Positions 8,856-18,018 of a DNA stretch of 64,000 nt are shown here, piece by piece. A program made the translations under genes and the position numbers. The DNA is from Bacteroidota bacterium (GTDB taxonomy: Bacteria; Bacteroidota; Bacteroidia; Chitinophagales; JADIYW01). Under the pieces are notes generated by a model that was not told where the DNA came from, ran no database searches, and saw nothing but the letters and a program-made list of their open reading frames with translations. Location of the stretch: assembly GCA_020436225.1 (NCBI GenBank), contig JAGQYE010000042.1:1-64000 (forward strand), read 5' to 3'. Each line of letters opens with the position of its first letter. The stretch's first letter is position 1.

Positions 8856-9281
8856 TCAGAATTTTATGATATAACCGCCTGGCTGGTCTATCTCGCCATC
8901 AATATCAAATTCTTGTTCGGTAGTTCCATCGTTAACCTTCACCGTAACAGAAGCCGGTGGATTGGTTCCTTCGTTATCTACTTTAATGCCAATCCAATTA
9001 TTTCCATCTTCAAGTTTTACATTAAAACATTTTTCTGCTATCGTCAGCTCGTGGTTTTCTATCAAGGCAATTCCATTAAACCATAAATCAATAATATCGC
9101 CATCTTCTACACTATTGTCATAAATACAAATGGAAATATTTTTGTTAGCCACATTAATGGTTCCTTGATTGCTGTATTCAGCCGGTAATTGTGTAATTAC
9201 TTTTATTTTATCTTTTTTGCAAGATGTGCTTAGTATTATAACAATTGAAAAAACTGCGATTAAAATTTTTGAGTTTTTCAT
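8856..9281 (-). CDS. Lipoprotein of unknown function
   Basis: A 141-residue protein with a clear SPII signal ending STSC (C21) and the charged run KKDK. That run fits the surface lipoprotein export signal described in Bacteroidota (charged residues just after the lipid cysteine). The mature part is acidic and beta-rich, without a recognised catalytic motif. It is the last gene of the minus-strand lipoprotein island, 18 bases after the broken lipoprotein gene, and is followed by a strong terminator. Function is unknown. Confidence 0.75.
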   Translation of the reverse strand: MKNSKILIAVFSIVIILSTSCKKDKIKVITQLPAEYSNQGTINVANKNISICIYDNSVEDGDIIDLWFNGIALIENHELTIAEKCFNVKLEDGNNWIGIKVDNEGTNPPASVTVKVNDGTTEQEFDIDGEIDQPGGYIIKF

Positions 9282-9299
9282 AATTATATAGTTTATATT

Positions 9300-10040
9300 T
9301 TAAAATTCTTCGTACGTAAATGTTTCTTTACTTCTGTTATTTGGTAAAGAATTTGTCAAATCATTCCTTTGTAACGGATAGCCTTTGAAATCACCTACAA
9401 AGGTGTAGTTTTTTACAAAGTAACCTGCTTCAGCTGTTTCAATAAATGGCAATAAAGCATTCAAAGCATTATTGTAATAAAATAAAAGACCCGTTGTATA
9501 TGCTTCTTTTTCGAAACCGGCAATTAAAAAAGGATTCTTTATGGTAGATGATAACTTATAAGTACCTCTTAAAACTTCAGGTGTAGAAACATCTTTATAA
9601 TACAACTTGATACTGTCGCCACCATAGACGTTTCTGAAATACGAACCATCGCTGTATGTTTTTCTATCTACAAAACCATCGCTATTATAAGTAAGTTGCG
9701 TACTATTGGTGCTTGTTATCTTATCACCAGTCCAACCTATTTTGTAATATTAAGTCATAATGCCTGCAGCATTTCTTTCTACAATACTATCTAAAATATT
9801 AGATGAATTATAAACACAGGTTAATGTTTGACATAGAGTACCATTGGTATCCAAAAGAACTTTAGAAATTTTATTTGCACTATTGTACTCAATGGTGTAT
9901 TTATCTACTGAAGACGGTGAGCGTTCGTAAAACTCATGTGTGTATGTTTTTAAACGAACTTGTTTTACTTTGTTGTCATCTTTACCACAACTGCTTATTA
10001 AAACAGAAATGACAGAAAGAATCAGAATTATTTTTTTCAT
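9300..10040 (-). pseudogene. Lipoprotein gene interrupted by an in-frame TAA
   Basis: Two open stretches on the minus strand, 10040 to 9753 and 9749 to 9300, lie in the same frame and are separated only by a TAA at 9750-9752. Joined, they give about 246 residues: an SPII signal ending ISSC (C18) and GKDD, then a part rich in Tyr, Asn, Ser and Thr with YNS-type strands (TIEYNSANKIS, LTYNSDGFV) resembling DUF4595 or YD-like Bacteroidota lipoproteins. The reading frame after the stop lacks an upstream ATG and continues naturally. A nonsense mutation, a sequencing error or readthrough are all possible; inactivation is the simplest reading. Confidence 0.75.
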
Positions 10041-10050
10041 GATGATAGTA

Positions 10051-10617
10051 TTAGTTTTTATAGATAGTTAATTCGCCTGAAATAGTTGCCGGTGCATCTA
10101 CATCGCCTTTGTTGTACATCATGCTGGGTTGCAACGTTAGATTTGAGAATGAACATTTTATTTCATTGCCATTTACTATAAAATCTAACTTACCAGTATT
10201 GTTGTCGCTTTCCCAATTCATAGGATGGGCTTGTCGCATATCAGTATAAGAAACTGATGCATGTGTAGCATCTTTATCATCATATACAGAGCCAACTAAA
10301 GTATAACTGCTTGTTGTTTCCGGCATTTTGTCTGTTGTGAAATTGATAGTAAACGTTTTTGCAGGAAAACTATCGTCAGGCACAGCAATTGTTAGTGTTC
10401 CCATTGATGTTACTGCACCACAAACGCCATTTATTTCATACGTTTTTCCATTGCATTGTAAAGAAATTTTCCCACGTCCTTCTTTGGCAACTACAGCGGT
10501 GGTTTCTTTTGCTTCTTGTATAACGTCATCAGCAGAAGTGGAAGTTGGTGTATTGTTCTTACAACTCAATAAGAAGACACACATACAAGCTAATAAAATT
10601 GGAGTTATTTTTTTCAT
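10051..10617 (-). CDS. Lipoprotein of unknown function
   Basis: A 188-residue protein with an SPII signal ending LLSC (C19) followed by KNN. The mature part begins with a low-complexity Ser/Thr/Ala linker. It continues as a beta-rich domain with an FTVNGKxY-like strand (KISLQCNGKTYEING), seen in many small Bacteroidota lipoproteins and also in the 11701 neighbour. No enzyme motif is visible. It is 10 bases upstream of the interrupted lipoprotein gene and probably shares its transcript. Function is unknown. Confidence 0.75.
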   Translation of the reverse strand: MKKITPILLACMCVFLLSCKNNTPTSTSADDVIQEAKETTAVVAKEGRGKISLQCNGKTYEINGVCGAVTSMGTLTIAVPDDSFPAKTFTINFTTDKMPETTSSYTLVGSVYDDKDATHASVSYTDMRQAHPMNWESDNNTGKLDFIVNGNEIKCSFSNLTLQPSMMYNKGDVDAPATISGELTIYKN

Positions 10618-10671
10618 TTTTTCATTTATTTATAGATTATCAATAACAACTACTTTTGGGAAGTAACTTGA

Positions 10672-11679
10672 TTAAAGATTCCAACCTTTGAATAAATTAT
10701 TTAGAGGTTGCCAAGAAGTAGTTAATAAAGTTTGTCTGCCTTTATCAGCACCATTTGTAGCATCATCTTCAGTATTGCGAAGTAAAATGACATAGGTTTT
10801 AGTATCCATATCTACAAACACCAACACTTTCACATTTTTGCCGTTGTATGTCATAAATTGCATAGCATCATTATAAGAAATACAAACTACAAAATCAGCT
10901 TTTGTCCAATCAATTGGGTCGGTATCCATATTGCCATTTGGCTTCTTTACTAAATCTGTTATTTTATATCCATAAATAGCCGGATTAGATGATATATTAT
11001 TTATATCTTTTTGAAACAAATACTCTTGCGTTTTAAAATTTAGATAGAAAGCATTGCGAGAATAATTTCCACCTGTTAAATTATAGTTTTCATATACTTC
11101 AAAACAACCATTAATAGTTCCGGCATTTCCCCATTGTGCTTTTCCTACATAATCAGAAAAGTAATTTGAATAAGTATAGAGTTTGCTTACACCTTCCGTT
11201 TCTTGATAGCTGGTATATAATTGGTTTACATTATTATTGTTCATTACAATATTCTCTGTAACTAATGAAATTGAAGTCCAATTAGGCCAATTTCTATCGG
11301 CTAAATACATTTCATTATTATGGTTAATTGATAAATCACCGTAGTTAGCTTTTATTGTTTTTGCTCCTATTGGTCTGCTTTTTATGTACTTAAAACTTAA
11401 ATTAGTTGCATTACCTTCAATAGAAAAAGCGGCTTTTTTAGGATTGAGCGTATCTCTTAAATCAAAAAACTCAAGTGATCCATCTTTCTCCATAGATAAA
11501 CTTGGAAGAATTTTTCCTTTTAAATTTTGTTCCGGTGTAACTTTTGAATCCGGATTGCAAGCTGTTGTTGCTAATAGTGTAATTGCAGATAAGAGTACAG
11601 TTGTTCGTAGATTACTGCATACTATATTTATTTTATTTAAAATAGATATAGTAACATCTCTTTTAATTTCATTTTTCAT
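10672..11679 (-). CDS. Large lipoprotein, diverged paralogue of the 13711 gene product
   Basis: A 335-residue protein with an unusually long N-region before an SPII-like signal ending ATTAC (C41), then NPDSK. The C-terminal half contains IDWTKADFVVC and DMDTKTYVIL. These line up with IDWKNIDAVTC and DFDAQKMYIL in the lipoprotein at 13711, so the two seem to be diverged paralogues. The fold may be propeller- or jelly-roll-like from its regular strand pattern, but this is a guess. It lies in tandem with other lipoprotein genes. Function is unknown. Confidence 0.72.
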   Translation of the reverse strand: MKNEIKRDVTISILNKINIVCSNLRTTVLLSAITLLATTACNPDSKVTPEQNLKGKILPSLSMEKDGSLEFFDLRDTLNPKKAAFSIEGNATNLSFKYIKSRPIGAKTIKANYGDLSINHNNEMYLADRNWPNWTSISLVTENIVMNNNNVNQLYTSYQETEGVSKLYTYSNYFSDYVGKAQWGNAGTINGCFEVYENYNLTGGNYSRNAFYLNFKTQEYLFQKDINNISSNPAIYGYKITDLVKKPNGNMDTDPIDWTKADFVVCISYNDAMQFMTYNGKNVKVLVFVDMDTKTYVILLRNTEDDATNGADKGRQTLLTTSWQPLNNLFKGWNL

Positions 11680-11700
11680 TTTTATAGAATTTTTGTGTGT

Positions 11701-12159
11701 TTAAAAATTGATACTTGCACTATTTATGGTAGGATGTTTAGAACCGCCGCCTGTCTGGTCTAAAGAAACATTACTGATAGTAATTTTTTTGCCTGAAACA
11801 GAAATGGTATGATTGCCATCTGGGTCGAATGTTAAACCATCAACGCCAATTTCAGCTTCACCAGTTGGTACATTTAAACTGAAGTCTGCAACATCAAATG
11901 TGCCGCCTGCTTCTGCTTCTGCTTTGTTGTGAAAAGTTACTTGTATTAATTTGAATGGATCATCTTGCTGGCAAACAATGGAATAATTATCATTTACAAA
12001 TGTTTGCGTTTCGGAGTTTCCAGTGTAGCTGGTTCCATCAATAGTGAAAGTGCCTGTTTTTCCTGATGTTTCTGTTTTGTCTTTTTTGCAAGCAGCTACA
12101 CTTAAAGTACAAAGTGCAATTGCAATTACCATGATTTGTTTTGTGATTAGATTTTTCAT
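11701..12159 (-). CDS. Small beta-rich lipoprotein
   Basis: A 152-residue protein with an SPII signal ending VAAC (C24), followed by KKDKTE, a good match to the lipoprotein surface-export signal. The mature part starts GTFTIDGTSYTGN, the strand pattern of small Bacteroidota beta-sandwich lipoproteins, and ends SASINF. There are no catalytic residues to name. It sits 21 bases upstream of the 10672 gene in the same orientation. Function is unknown. Confidence 0.75.
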   Translation of the reverse strand: MKNLITKQIMVIAIALCTLSVAACKKDKTETSGKTGTFTIDGTSYTGNSETQTFVNDNYSIVCQQDDPFKLIQVTFHNKAEAEAGGTFDVADFSLNVPTGEAEIGVDGLTFDPDGNHTISVSGKKITISNVSLDQTGGGSKHPTINSASINF

Positions 12160-12293
12160 TTTTTTTTAAATTTAGAGTTGAATATTTTGTTTATCAAAGT
12201 TGATTTATTTCTCATTTTCACACAAAGGCAATAAGTTGTTTTTGTGAGTGCACTTGTGTTTTAATTGTTTATAAGATATTGATTCATATAATA

Positions 12294-13373
12294 TTATGCT
12301 TGAATGTTCTTTCTGTAATCTGCTAAACAATTGGTATAATTTTCCCATTTTTCATCTGCTCCACCAGAAAATGATAATGGTAATTTTGGTAATGTTTTAA
12401 ATGCATCATTAATACGGCTCATAAAATCATTTTGATTCAAATATGTGTAGATGAAATAGGTAATTCCATCATCAGCTGACATAAGAAATGCTATAATTGC
12501 AGCTGCATCTTTCTCTAATGTATCCATTAAACATGTATGCATTTCATCTACTAATGCTTGTTCGTTCTTATCCGAATTAAATGTGGATGAATTATATTTT
12601 ACGTTCACCACTTGATTGTACTTTCCTGTATCTCTTATATTCTCTATGTTAGGACGCAAATGCACACTTGCATTTTTAATATCGAATGTTTGCCATTCGT
12701 CATTTAAAGAAATGCCATTTACTTGAAATAATTTCGGTGTAACTTCTTCTTTGATGTGTAAGATATTTTTATACATCCATTTCATTTTTCGTTTCAGATA
12801 ATTATAATATTTTCTATCTATTGAAAAAGTGGCAGTAACGCTATTGCATTGCATACGTTCTTTGCCTTCTGCATCAAAAATAAATTGAACATCAGTTGAT
12901 GATAATTCTATTCGCTCTACACCACCATAAAGACTAAATGATTGGTCGTTGATAGAGATATGCACTCTGCCATTAATGTAATTTTTTTCAAATGCATCAT
13001 TAGCTTCAAAGCCAAGTTGCAATACAATGTGTTGTTGTGTTGAGTTATTTATAAATTCAACCATCTGTACATCATACTCACTGACGTAAATGGAAACTTT
13101 TGTTGCATTAAAATCTGCGGGTGTACTATTTTTTTGAGTTACAGGTGGATTAGCAACTGGTGCAGCACCTTTCATCATCGCTGCAGAAAATGCCATAGCT
13201 GTTTTGCCCATATCTGAAGGGTCTTGCATTTTGGATGTGTAATAGTTTTTTGCTTCTTCCCACTGAGCCAAAGTGTAACCATGTGTTGTACAAATTTCTT
13301 GTTCTTTTTGTGCATTGCCTGCTGCCGAAATCATAGGCAAATAAATTGCTGCGTATTGTTCTAATGTTAGCAT
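12294..13373 (-). CDS. Unrecognised cytosolic-type protein in the lipoprotein island
   Basis: A 359-residue protein with no signal peptide or membrane segment, so unlike its neighbours it is not marked for export by Sec or SPII. The first 70 residues look helical (LEQYAAIYLPMISAAG, LAQWEEAKNYYTSKM). A linker near residues 68-85 is rich in Ala, Pro and Thr. The middle has alternating strands including VSIYVSEYDVQMVEF, and the end is helical again. I do not recognise the family. It lies 14 bases downstream of the 97-residue gene and the two are likely co-transcribed, so they may work together. Confidence 0.65.
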   Translation of the reverse strand: MLTLEQYAAIYLPMISAAGNAQKEQEICTTHGYTLAQWEEAKNYYTSKMQDPSDMGKTAMAFSAAMMKGAAPVANPPVTQKNSTPADFNATKVSIYVSEYDVQMVEFINNSTQQHIVLQLGFEANDAFEKNYINGRVHISINDQSFSLYGGVERIELSSTDVQFIFDAEGKERMQCNSVTATFSIDRKYYNYLKRKMKWMYKNILHIKEEVTPKLFQVNGISLNDEWQTFDIKNASVHLRPNIENIRDTGKYNQVVNVKYNSSTFNSDKNEQALVDEMHTCLMDTLEKDAAAIIAFLMSADDGITYFIYTYLNQNDFMSRINDAFKTLPKLPLSFSGGADEKWENYTNCLADYRKNIQA

Positions 13374-13387
13374 GTTATTTTATTTAT

Positions 13388-13681
13388 TTAGTGAATAATT
13401 TGTTTTTTATTGGAAGCAGGAGAATCAGGATGAATGCCCATAATTGCATCCTTGCATATATCGCAAACTAATCCTAATTCGGAGCCTACTTTTATATCTT
13501 TATAATTGTGTATAGTAATTGTTTCACCGAAATGAAATCGTTCTTTTAAACTTTTTGGATCTAATACCACATCATAATAAATCCACTCTCTACAATTTTT
13601 CGACCATACTTGTCCTCTGTAAATTTCATTTGCACCTTGGGTAATTAAATACTCTTCCAATGGTTTCAGATGTGAACACAT
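13388..13681 (-). CDS. Small unrecognised protein with a CxxC motif
   Basis: A 97-residue protein without a signal peptide. It has an N-terminal Cys-x-His pair (C2, H4) and a CDIC motif near residue 73, which could bind a metal, though this is only suggested by spacing. The centre is a short beta-rich stretch (YDVVLDPKSLKERFHFG). The N-terminal sequence is plausible with the ATG at 13681. It precedes the 359-residue gene by 14 bases. I cannot name a family. Confidence 0.6.
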   Translation of the reverse strand: MCSHLKPLEEYLITQGANEIYRGQVWSKNCREWIYYDVVLDPKSLKERFHFGETITIHNYKDIKVGSELGLVCDICKDAIMGIHPDSPASNKKQIIH

Positions 13682-13710
13682 TTCAAAATTTTTATAGTTG
13701 TTAAATGAGA

Positions 13711-14607
13711 TTATTTACTGAAATCAAACGGAGCATTTTCTTCTGCTGTACCTGATTTTCCTTTGAAATTCTCAGCAAAATTATAGACGTTGTAAGTATC
13801 AAAAGTGAAAGAAGGATTGTTGGTATTTTTATTTATCCTATTAAGAATATACATTTTCTGTGCATCAAAATCAAAGAAATAATATAAACTCTCGTTGTCT
13901 TTGTCGTTGGTGCAAGTAACTGCATCTATATTTTTCCAATCAATTTTGTTGGCGTTGACACACAAATCGGACAAAGGATATGATAACAATAAATCGGCAC
14001 CATCTCGAAATCCGTAATATAAGTATTTCTGATTTGGAAAATCATATAACATATATGTTTGGGTTTTGTCATTGTTGTCATACGCTTTTTCATAAGAATA
14101 GGTTGCTCCTGAAAATTTATTTATAGTATTAAAAGCCGGAGAAATATCTGTAAATACATTATTGAAATTTAAAGTGGCATTAAACAAAACAGGACTTCCT
14201 TCAATCCATTTTATTTTGTTTTGTGTGTGTATTTTATTGGTTTCAGGATCAAATAATTCTGCATCACAAGTCATAAATGCATTTTCATTTTTTATTGGTA
14301 ACATGTATTCATCAGGTGTAATAATTTCTTTTAAATAAAATTTTGTATAATCGTCCGGTTCCATTCTAACTATTCGCCACTCATTTCCTTTTTTTTGATA
14401 AAAATCTAAAGTCTTCATATAGCCATTATTGTCCGTAGCTATATTTACTATTTTGGTAAATTCCCATTTTTCATCAGGATTATTTTCTTCTTTTGAACAA
14501 GAAATAGTCAATATACTGATGACTAAAAAAAGAGAATAAAATTTTTTAAAAGAGAAAATGTTTTTAAAGTAAAAATAGTTGCTTGATTTGATAATTGAGT
14601 TTTTCAT
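13711..14607 (-). CDS. Large lipoprotein, diverged paralogue of the 10672 gene product
   Basis: A 298-residue protein with a long N-region and an SPII-like signal ending TISC (C37), then SKEEN, a surface-export-like charged run. Several segments align loosely with the 10672 product, notably IDWKNIDAVTC and DFDAQKMYIL. It is the most upstream gene of the lipoprotein island. No promoter box was identified in the 127 bases before it. Function is unknown. Confidence 0.72.
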   Translation of the reverse strand: MKNSIIKSSNYFYFKNIFSFKKFYSLFLVISILTISCSKEENNPDEKWEFTKIVNIATDNNGYMKTLDFYQKKGNEWRIVRMEPDDYTKFYLKEIITPDEYMLPIKNENAFMTCDAELFDPETNKIHTQNKIKWIEGSPVLFNATLNFNNVFTDISPAFNTINKFSGATYSYEKAYDNNDKTQTYMLYDFPNQKYLYYGFRDGADLLLSYPLSDLCVNANKIDWKNIDAVTCTNDKDNESLYYFFDFDAQKMYILNRINKNTNNPSFTFDTYNVYNFAENFKGKSGTAEENAPFDFSK

Positions 14608-14734
14608 AGCTTGTGTTTATTTGTTGAAACAAAGTTGTTACAACAAAAAAATATTATGAAATTAAAAAAATGAATTTCGTGAGAGGTAATGTATAAATTT
14701 ACAGATTTAAGTATCTATGAATCAATTGATTACA

Positions 14735-16210
14735 TTAAATTAATTCAGCGCAATTTTGATGTAAAATTTTAGAAATTTCATCTTTTAACCAAAGAAAAAC
14801 GGAAACGTTTCGGAATTCAACAGTGGAAGTTTTATCAAATTCTTGTATTGATTTTTTTATTTTTTCGCAATCAGAAATGGACCATTTTTTGAGCAAACAA
14901 TTTTTGGCAGCTAATGAATATAATAATTTATAGCTATTAGAAATCGGCTTATAATATAGCATATTTTCAGATGATTTTCCTTGCAATAAACTATTGATGA
15001 TGGAGAGTGCTGTATCGAATTCTTTTATTAAATAAAAATATGCCGACTTAATTACCTTCAACATGTAATTTTGAGGAAACGGTGCAGCATCTAGGTCATA
15101 AGAAATATATTTATTTAGGTTTTCTGTATCACGTAAATAGAGATAGCAAATAAGTTTATTATAAAGCAACATATTTTTATACAACGGATTTTCATTTGTA
15201 AACTCATTCTCTAAAATAAATAATGCTTCTTTATAAAATTTACATTTTACCAAATTAGTAATAAAGTTTACATAAAAAACTGTTCTAAAATGCACATTCA
15301 TTAATTGTGCTTCTTGTCTTATAGAACTTAATATTTCATGTGCTTCTAAAAAAAAACCATTGGCAGAAAGTTCTCTACCTTTCGCCATTATCGCTTGAAA
15401 TTGAGCTTCTTTCAAAAGTTTATTTTTTTCTGAAAGTGGCTTGATAATTTCTATTGCTTCATTCAAAAAATTTAGTTGCTTTGTAAACGCATTTGGGTCT
15501 GAAGTTATCGTTATCGATTGCGCATAATTATTATAAAAATTACTGATTGGATTTTTTATTAATTGCAAATGGTATTCATCTAAAAATAAGGACTCATGAT
15601 ATTCGTTGTTATGGCTGTAGGCTAACCAATTATGATACATTTTAAATTGGTTTAGTTTGGCACAATAGGTAGAAATCATATCATTTAACACTTGAGTAGA
15701 TTGTTGAATTATTTCCGGATATTGGTTCATTCGTTTGGCTAAATCTGATATTTTATAATGTAAATTATTTAATTGCAACAAACAAGCATCTAATACAAAA
15801 TTATAAGATGCAAAATTATCTTTCTCACTAATCAATGTATTATAAATTTCATCCATTCCATCAGAAAATTTCAGACGATCGTAGGCATGTATCAACAGCC
15901 AATTATTATACGCTTCATTATTTTTAGAAATATTTTCATGTTCTGTCTGAATAAGAAATTTCTCTAATTCTTCTTTTAACAAACGTATTTCATTACGCCA
16001 CAAATAGTCGTTTTTTTCAGAATAAGTTTTGCCAAATAATTTTCGGAATAACAATCCTCTTTCTAGTTGATCTTCATTTTTTGCAGCTATAATAAGTTTG
16101 TATAATTTCTCTGTTCGTTGCTTTTTTGAAAGAACTAAATATTTCTGGATTTCTTTTGAAAAAGATGATTCTACTTTCTGTACTAATTCAATAATAGGAT
16201 GAATTTGCAT
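14735..16210 (-). CDS. Helical-repeat protein of unknown function
   Basis: The protein is almost entirely helical, with regularly spaced aromatic and leucine positions that suggest TPR-like or other alpha-solenoid repeats. The frame is open from 16270, but the ATG at 16210 (MQIHPIIELVQKVE) is the better start, giving 491 residues; the upstream 20 residues look like non-coding AT-rich sequence. No catalytic motif or signal peptide is seen. It is transcribed away from the dcw cluster. An adaptor or scaffold role would suit the fold, but this is inference. Confidence 0.65.
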   Translation of the reverse strand: MQIHPIIELVQKVESSFSKEIQKYLVLSKKQRTEKLYKLIIAAKNEDQLERGLLFRKLFGKTYSEKNDYLWRNEIRLLKEELEKFLIQTEHENISKNNEAYNNWLLIHAYDRLKFSDGMDEIYNTLISEKDNFASYNFVLDACLLQLNNLHYKISDLAKRMNQYPEIIQQSTQVLNDMISTYCAKLNQFKMYHNWLAYSHNNEYHESLFLDEYHLQLIKNPISNFYNNYAQSITITSDPNAFTKQLNFLNEAIEIIKPLSEKNKLLKEAQFQAIMAKGRELSANGFFLEAHEILSSIRQEAQLMNVHFRTVFYVNFITNLVKCKFYKEALFILENEFTNENPLYKNMLLYNKLICYLYLRDTENLNKYISYDLDAAPFPQNYMLKVIKSAYFYLIKEFDTALSIINSLLQGKSSENMLYYKPISNSYKLLYSLAAKNCLLKKWSISDCEKIKKSIQEFDKTSTVEFRNVSVFLWLKDEISKILHQNCAELI

Positions 16211-16535
16211 ATTCTCAAATATATATAAAAAATAATATCCTAACGTTATTTTATGAAGCGCTGAATTCAAATGATAAATGCAATTTTATTTTAATGAACT
16301 TACCACATTCATAAATTAGAAACGTCTTCTCAAAATTCTAATTTATCAATGAACAAAACTCGATACTACAATTTTTGATTTTAGTGTTTATTTCTCTACA
16401 AATTCTGATTTGTGTTTATTCTACTATGTTGAAAAAATGCTATTGAAAATCATCAATTTATAATTGAAATTCACATTCAATGCACATAAAAACTAGAGAT
16501 ATACACATTTTTTGAGTTATTCACACTTTGGATAA

Positions 16536-16569
16536 TGGTAGAAAATGGGAGAAAGTGGTAAGAAATGGT
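16536..16569 (+). promoter_or_regulatory. Four direct-repeat MraZ boxes upstream of mraZ
   Basis: TGG occurs at 16536, 16546, 16556 and 16566 in repeats of the form TGGKARAAAN with an exact 10-base period; the fourth is followed by T-rich sequence. In Escherichia coli, MraZ binds TGGG repeats separated by 5-base spacers, which also gives a 10-base period. The array ends 11 bases before the -7 box and covers the -33 region. This fits autoregulation of the dcw cluster by MraZ. Confidence 0.78.
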
Positions 16570-16580
16570 AATTTTTCATT

Positions 16581-16588
16581 TACTTTTG
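16581..16588 (+). promoter_or_regulatory. -7 promoter element of the dcw cluster
   Basis: TACTTTTG fits TAnnTTTG and lies about 25 bases before the mraZ ATG at 16613. The expected -33 position falls inside the MraZ box array and shows no separate TTTG. Confidence 0.6.
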
Positions 16589-16612
16589 TCTTAGAAGATT
16601 CAATTTCTAAGT

Positions 16613-17074
16613 ATGTTCTCATTTACAGGTCAATATGAAGTTAAAGTGGATGGCAAAGGTCGTCTTCGTTTGCCGTCTGACCTGTTGCGCCAAATTCCGG
16701 AAGATACCAATACAAAATATGTCATCAACAAAGGATTGGATAAATGCTTACGCCTTTATCCGATGACGCAGTGGAATTCCGTTACCGCAGAAATGAACAA
16801 GAATTTAAGTTGGTTTCAATCAAAAGAAAGAACATTTGCGCGCTACTTTTTTCAAGCAGCAGCACAAGTTGAAGTAGATAGCAACGATAGAATTATTATT
16901 CCAAAAAGATTAATTGACGATATCGGCATCCAAGCAGAAGTAGTCATCATTGCGTTTGGCGAAGTGATTGAAATTTGGAACAGCGAAGAGTTCTACAACA
17001 ACATTGCAAAAGAACCGGAAGACTTTGCAAATATGGCAGATGAAATTTGGTCGAAGATAAATAACAATAAATAG
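16613..17074 (+). CDS. mraZ: Transcriptional regulator MraZ
   Basis: The 153-residue protein starts MFSFTGQYEVKVDGKGRLRLPSDL and has a second VDSNDRIIIPKRL block near residues 87-100. These are the two SpoVT/AbrB-like half-domains of MraZ, which forms a ring-shaped oligomer and represses its own operon. It is the first gene of the division and cell-wall cluster, as is usual. The box array directly upstream is the expected target. Confidence 0.96.
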   Translation: MFSFTGQYEVKVDGKGRLRLPSDLLRQIPEDTNTKYVINKGLDKCLRLYPMTQWNSVTAEMNKNLSWFQSKERTFARYFFQAAAQVEVDSNDRIIIPKRLIDDIGIQAEVVIIAFGEVIEIWNSEEFYNNIAKEPEDFANMADEIWSKINNNK

Positions 17075-17098
17075 TTCTTTAAACAAGCATAAACGTAC

Positions 17099-17992
17099 AT
17101 GTATCATATTCCGGTAATGTTAGACGAGTGTATAAATGGGTTGCAAATTTTGCCGGATGGAATTTATGTTGATGCAACTTTTGGCGGTGGCGGTCATTCA
17201 AAAGAAATTTTGAAACACTTAAATGAGAACGGAAAATTATTTGTGTTTGATGTGGACGATGATGTTCAACAAAATGTTCCGAACGACAAACGCTGCACTT
17301 GGATAAAAGCAAATTACAGACACCTAAAACGATTTTTGAAATTGTATAATGTTACTCAAGTAAATGGCATCTTAGCTGACTTTGGCATCTCATCACATCA
17401 GATTGATGAACCTGAACGTGGTTTCTCTACGCGCTTTGATGCTCCATTGGATATGCGCATGAATAGAAGTGAAGGTGTTTCTGCAAAAGATATCGTAAAC
17501 AATTATTCAGCCGAGCAACTGCAACACATCTTAGGAAATTATGGAGAAGTGATAAACGCCAAAACTTTAGCAAAAAAAATTGTTGAACATCGAACTGCTC
17601 AACCGATAGAAACAACCGGCGAATTAGTAGAAATATGCAAAAGTGTTTCAAGAGGAATTGAAGTAAAATATTTGTCGCAAGTTTTTCAAGCTATAAGAAT
17701 AGAAGTCAACGACGAATTAAATGCCATTAAAGATTTCTTGGAACAAAGCGAAGAAGTATTGGCAAAAGATGGTCGCTTAGTCATCATGAGTTATCATTCA
17801 TTAGAAGATAAGTTGACTAAAAATTTCATGAGAAACGGTGTGTTTGAGGGCGAACCGGAAAAAGATGTGTTCGGAAAATTTGAACATCATTTAAGAGTAA
17901 TTACTAAAAAACCAATTGAAGCATCATCAGAAGAATTAAAAAGAAATAAACGCGCACGAAGTGCAAAACTAAGAATAGCCGAAAAAATATAA
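17099..17992 (+). CDS. rsmH: 16S rRNA (cytosine-1402-N4)-methyltransferase
   Basis: The 297-residue protein has the SAM-binding motif DATFGGGGHSKEIL (about 25-38), DFGISSHQID (about 94-103) and YHSLEDKLTKNF near residue 238, all diagnostic of RsmH (formerly MraW). It methylates N4 of C1402 in the 30S P site. The start MYHIPVML is typical. It follows mraZ by 24 bases, the normal dcw order. Confidence 0.97.
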   Translation: MYHIPVMLDECINGLQILPDGIYVDATFGGGGHSKEILKHLNENGKLFVFDVDDDVQQNVPNDKRCTWIKANYRHLKRFLKLYNVTQVNGILADFGISSHQIDEPERGFSTRFDAPLDMRMNRSEGVSAKDIVNNYSAEQLQHILGNYGEVINAKTLAKKIVEHRTAQPIETTGELVEICKSVSRGIEVKYLSQVFQAIRIEVNDELNAIKDFLEQSEEVLAKDGRLVIMSYHSLEDKLTKNFMRNGVFEGEPEKDVFGKFEHHLRVITKKPIEASSEELKRNKRARSAKLRIAEKI

Positions 17993-18018
17993 ACCAACAA
18001 AAGCTGCTTTAGCTAAGA

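Larger units (their letters stand above)
16211..16612. other. Divergent gap upstream of the dcw cluster
   Basis: About 400 AT-rich bases separate the helical-repeat gene from mraZ. The right end holds four MraZ-type boxes (16536-16569) and the mraZ -7 element (16581-16588). In the left 300 bases I see no gene and no clear structured RNA. Confidence 0.55.
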
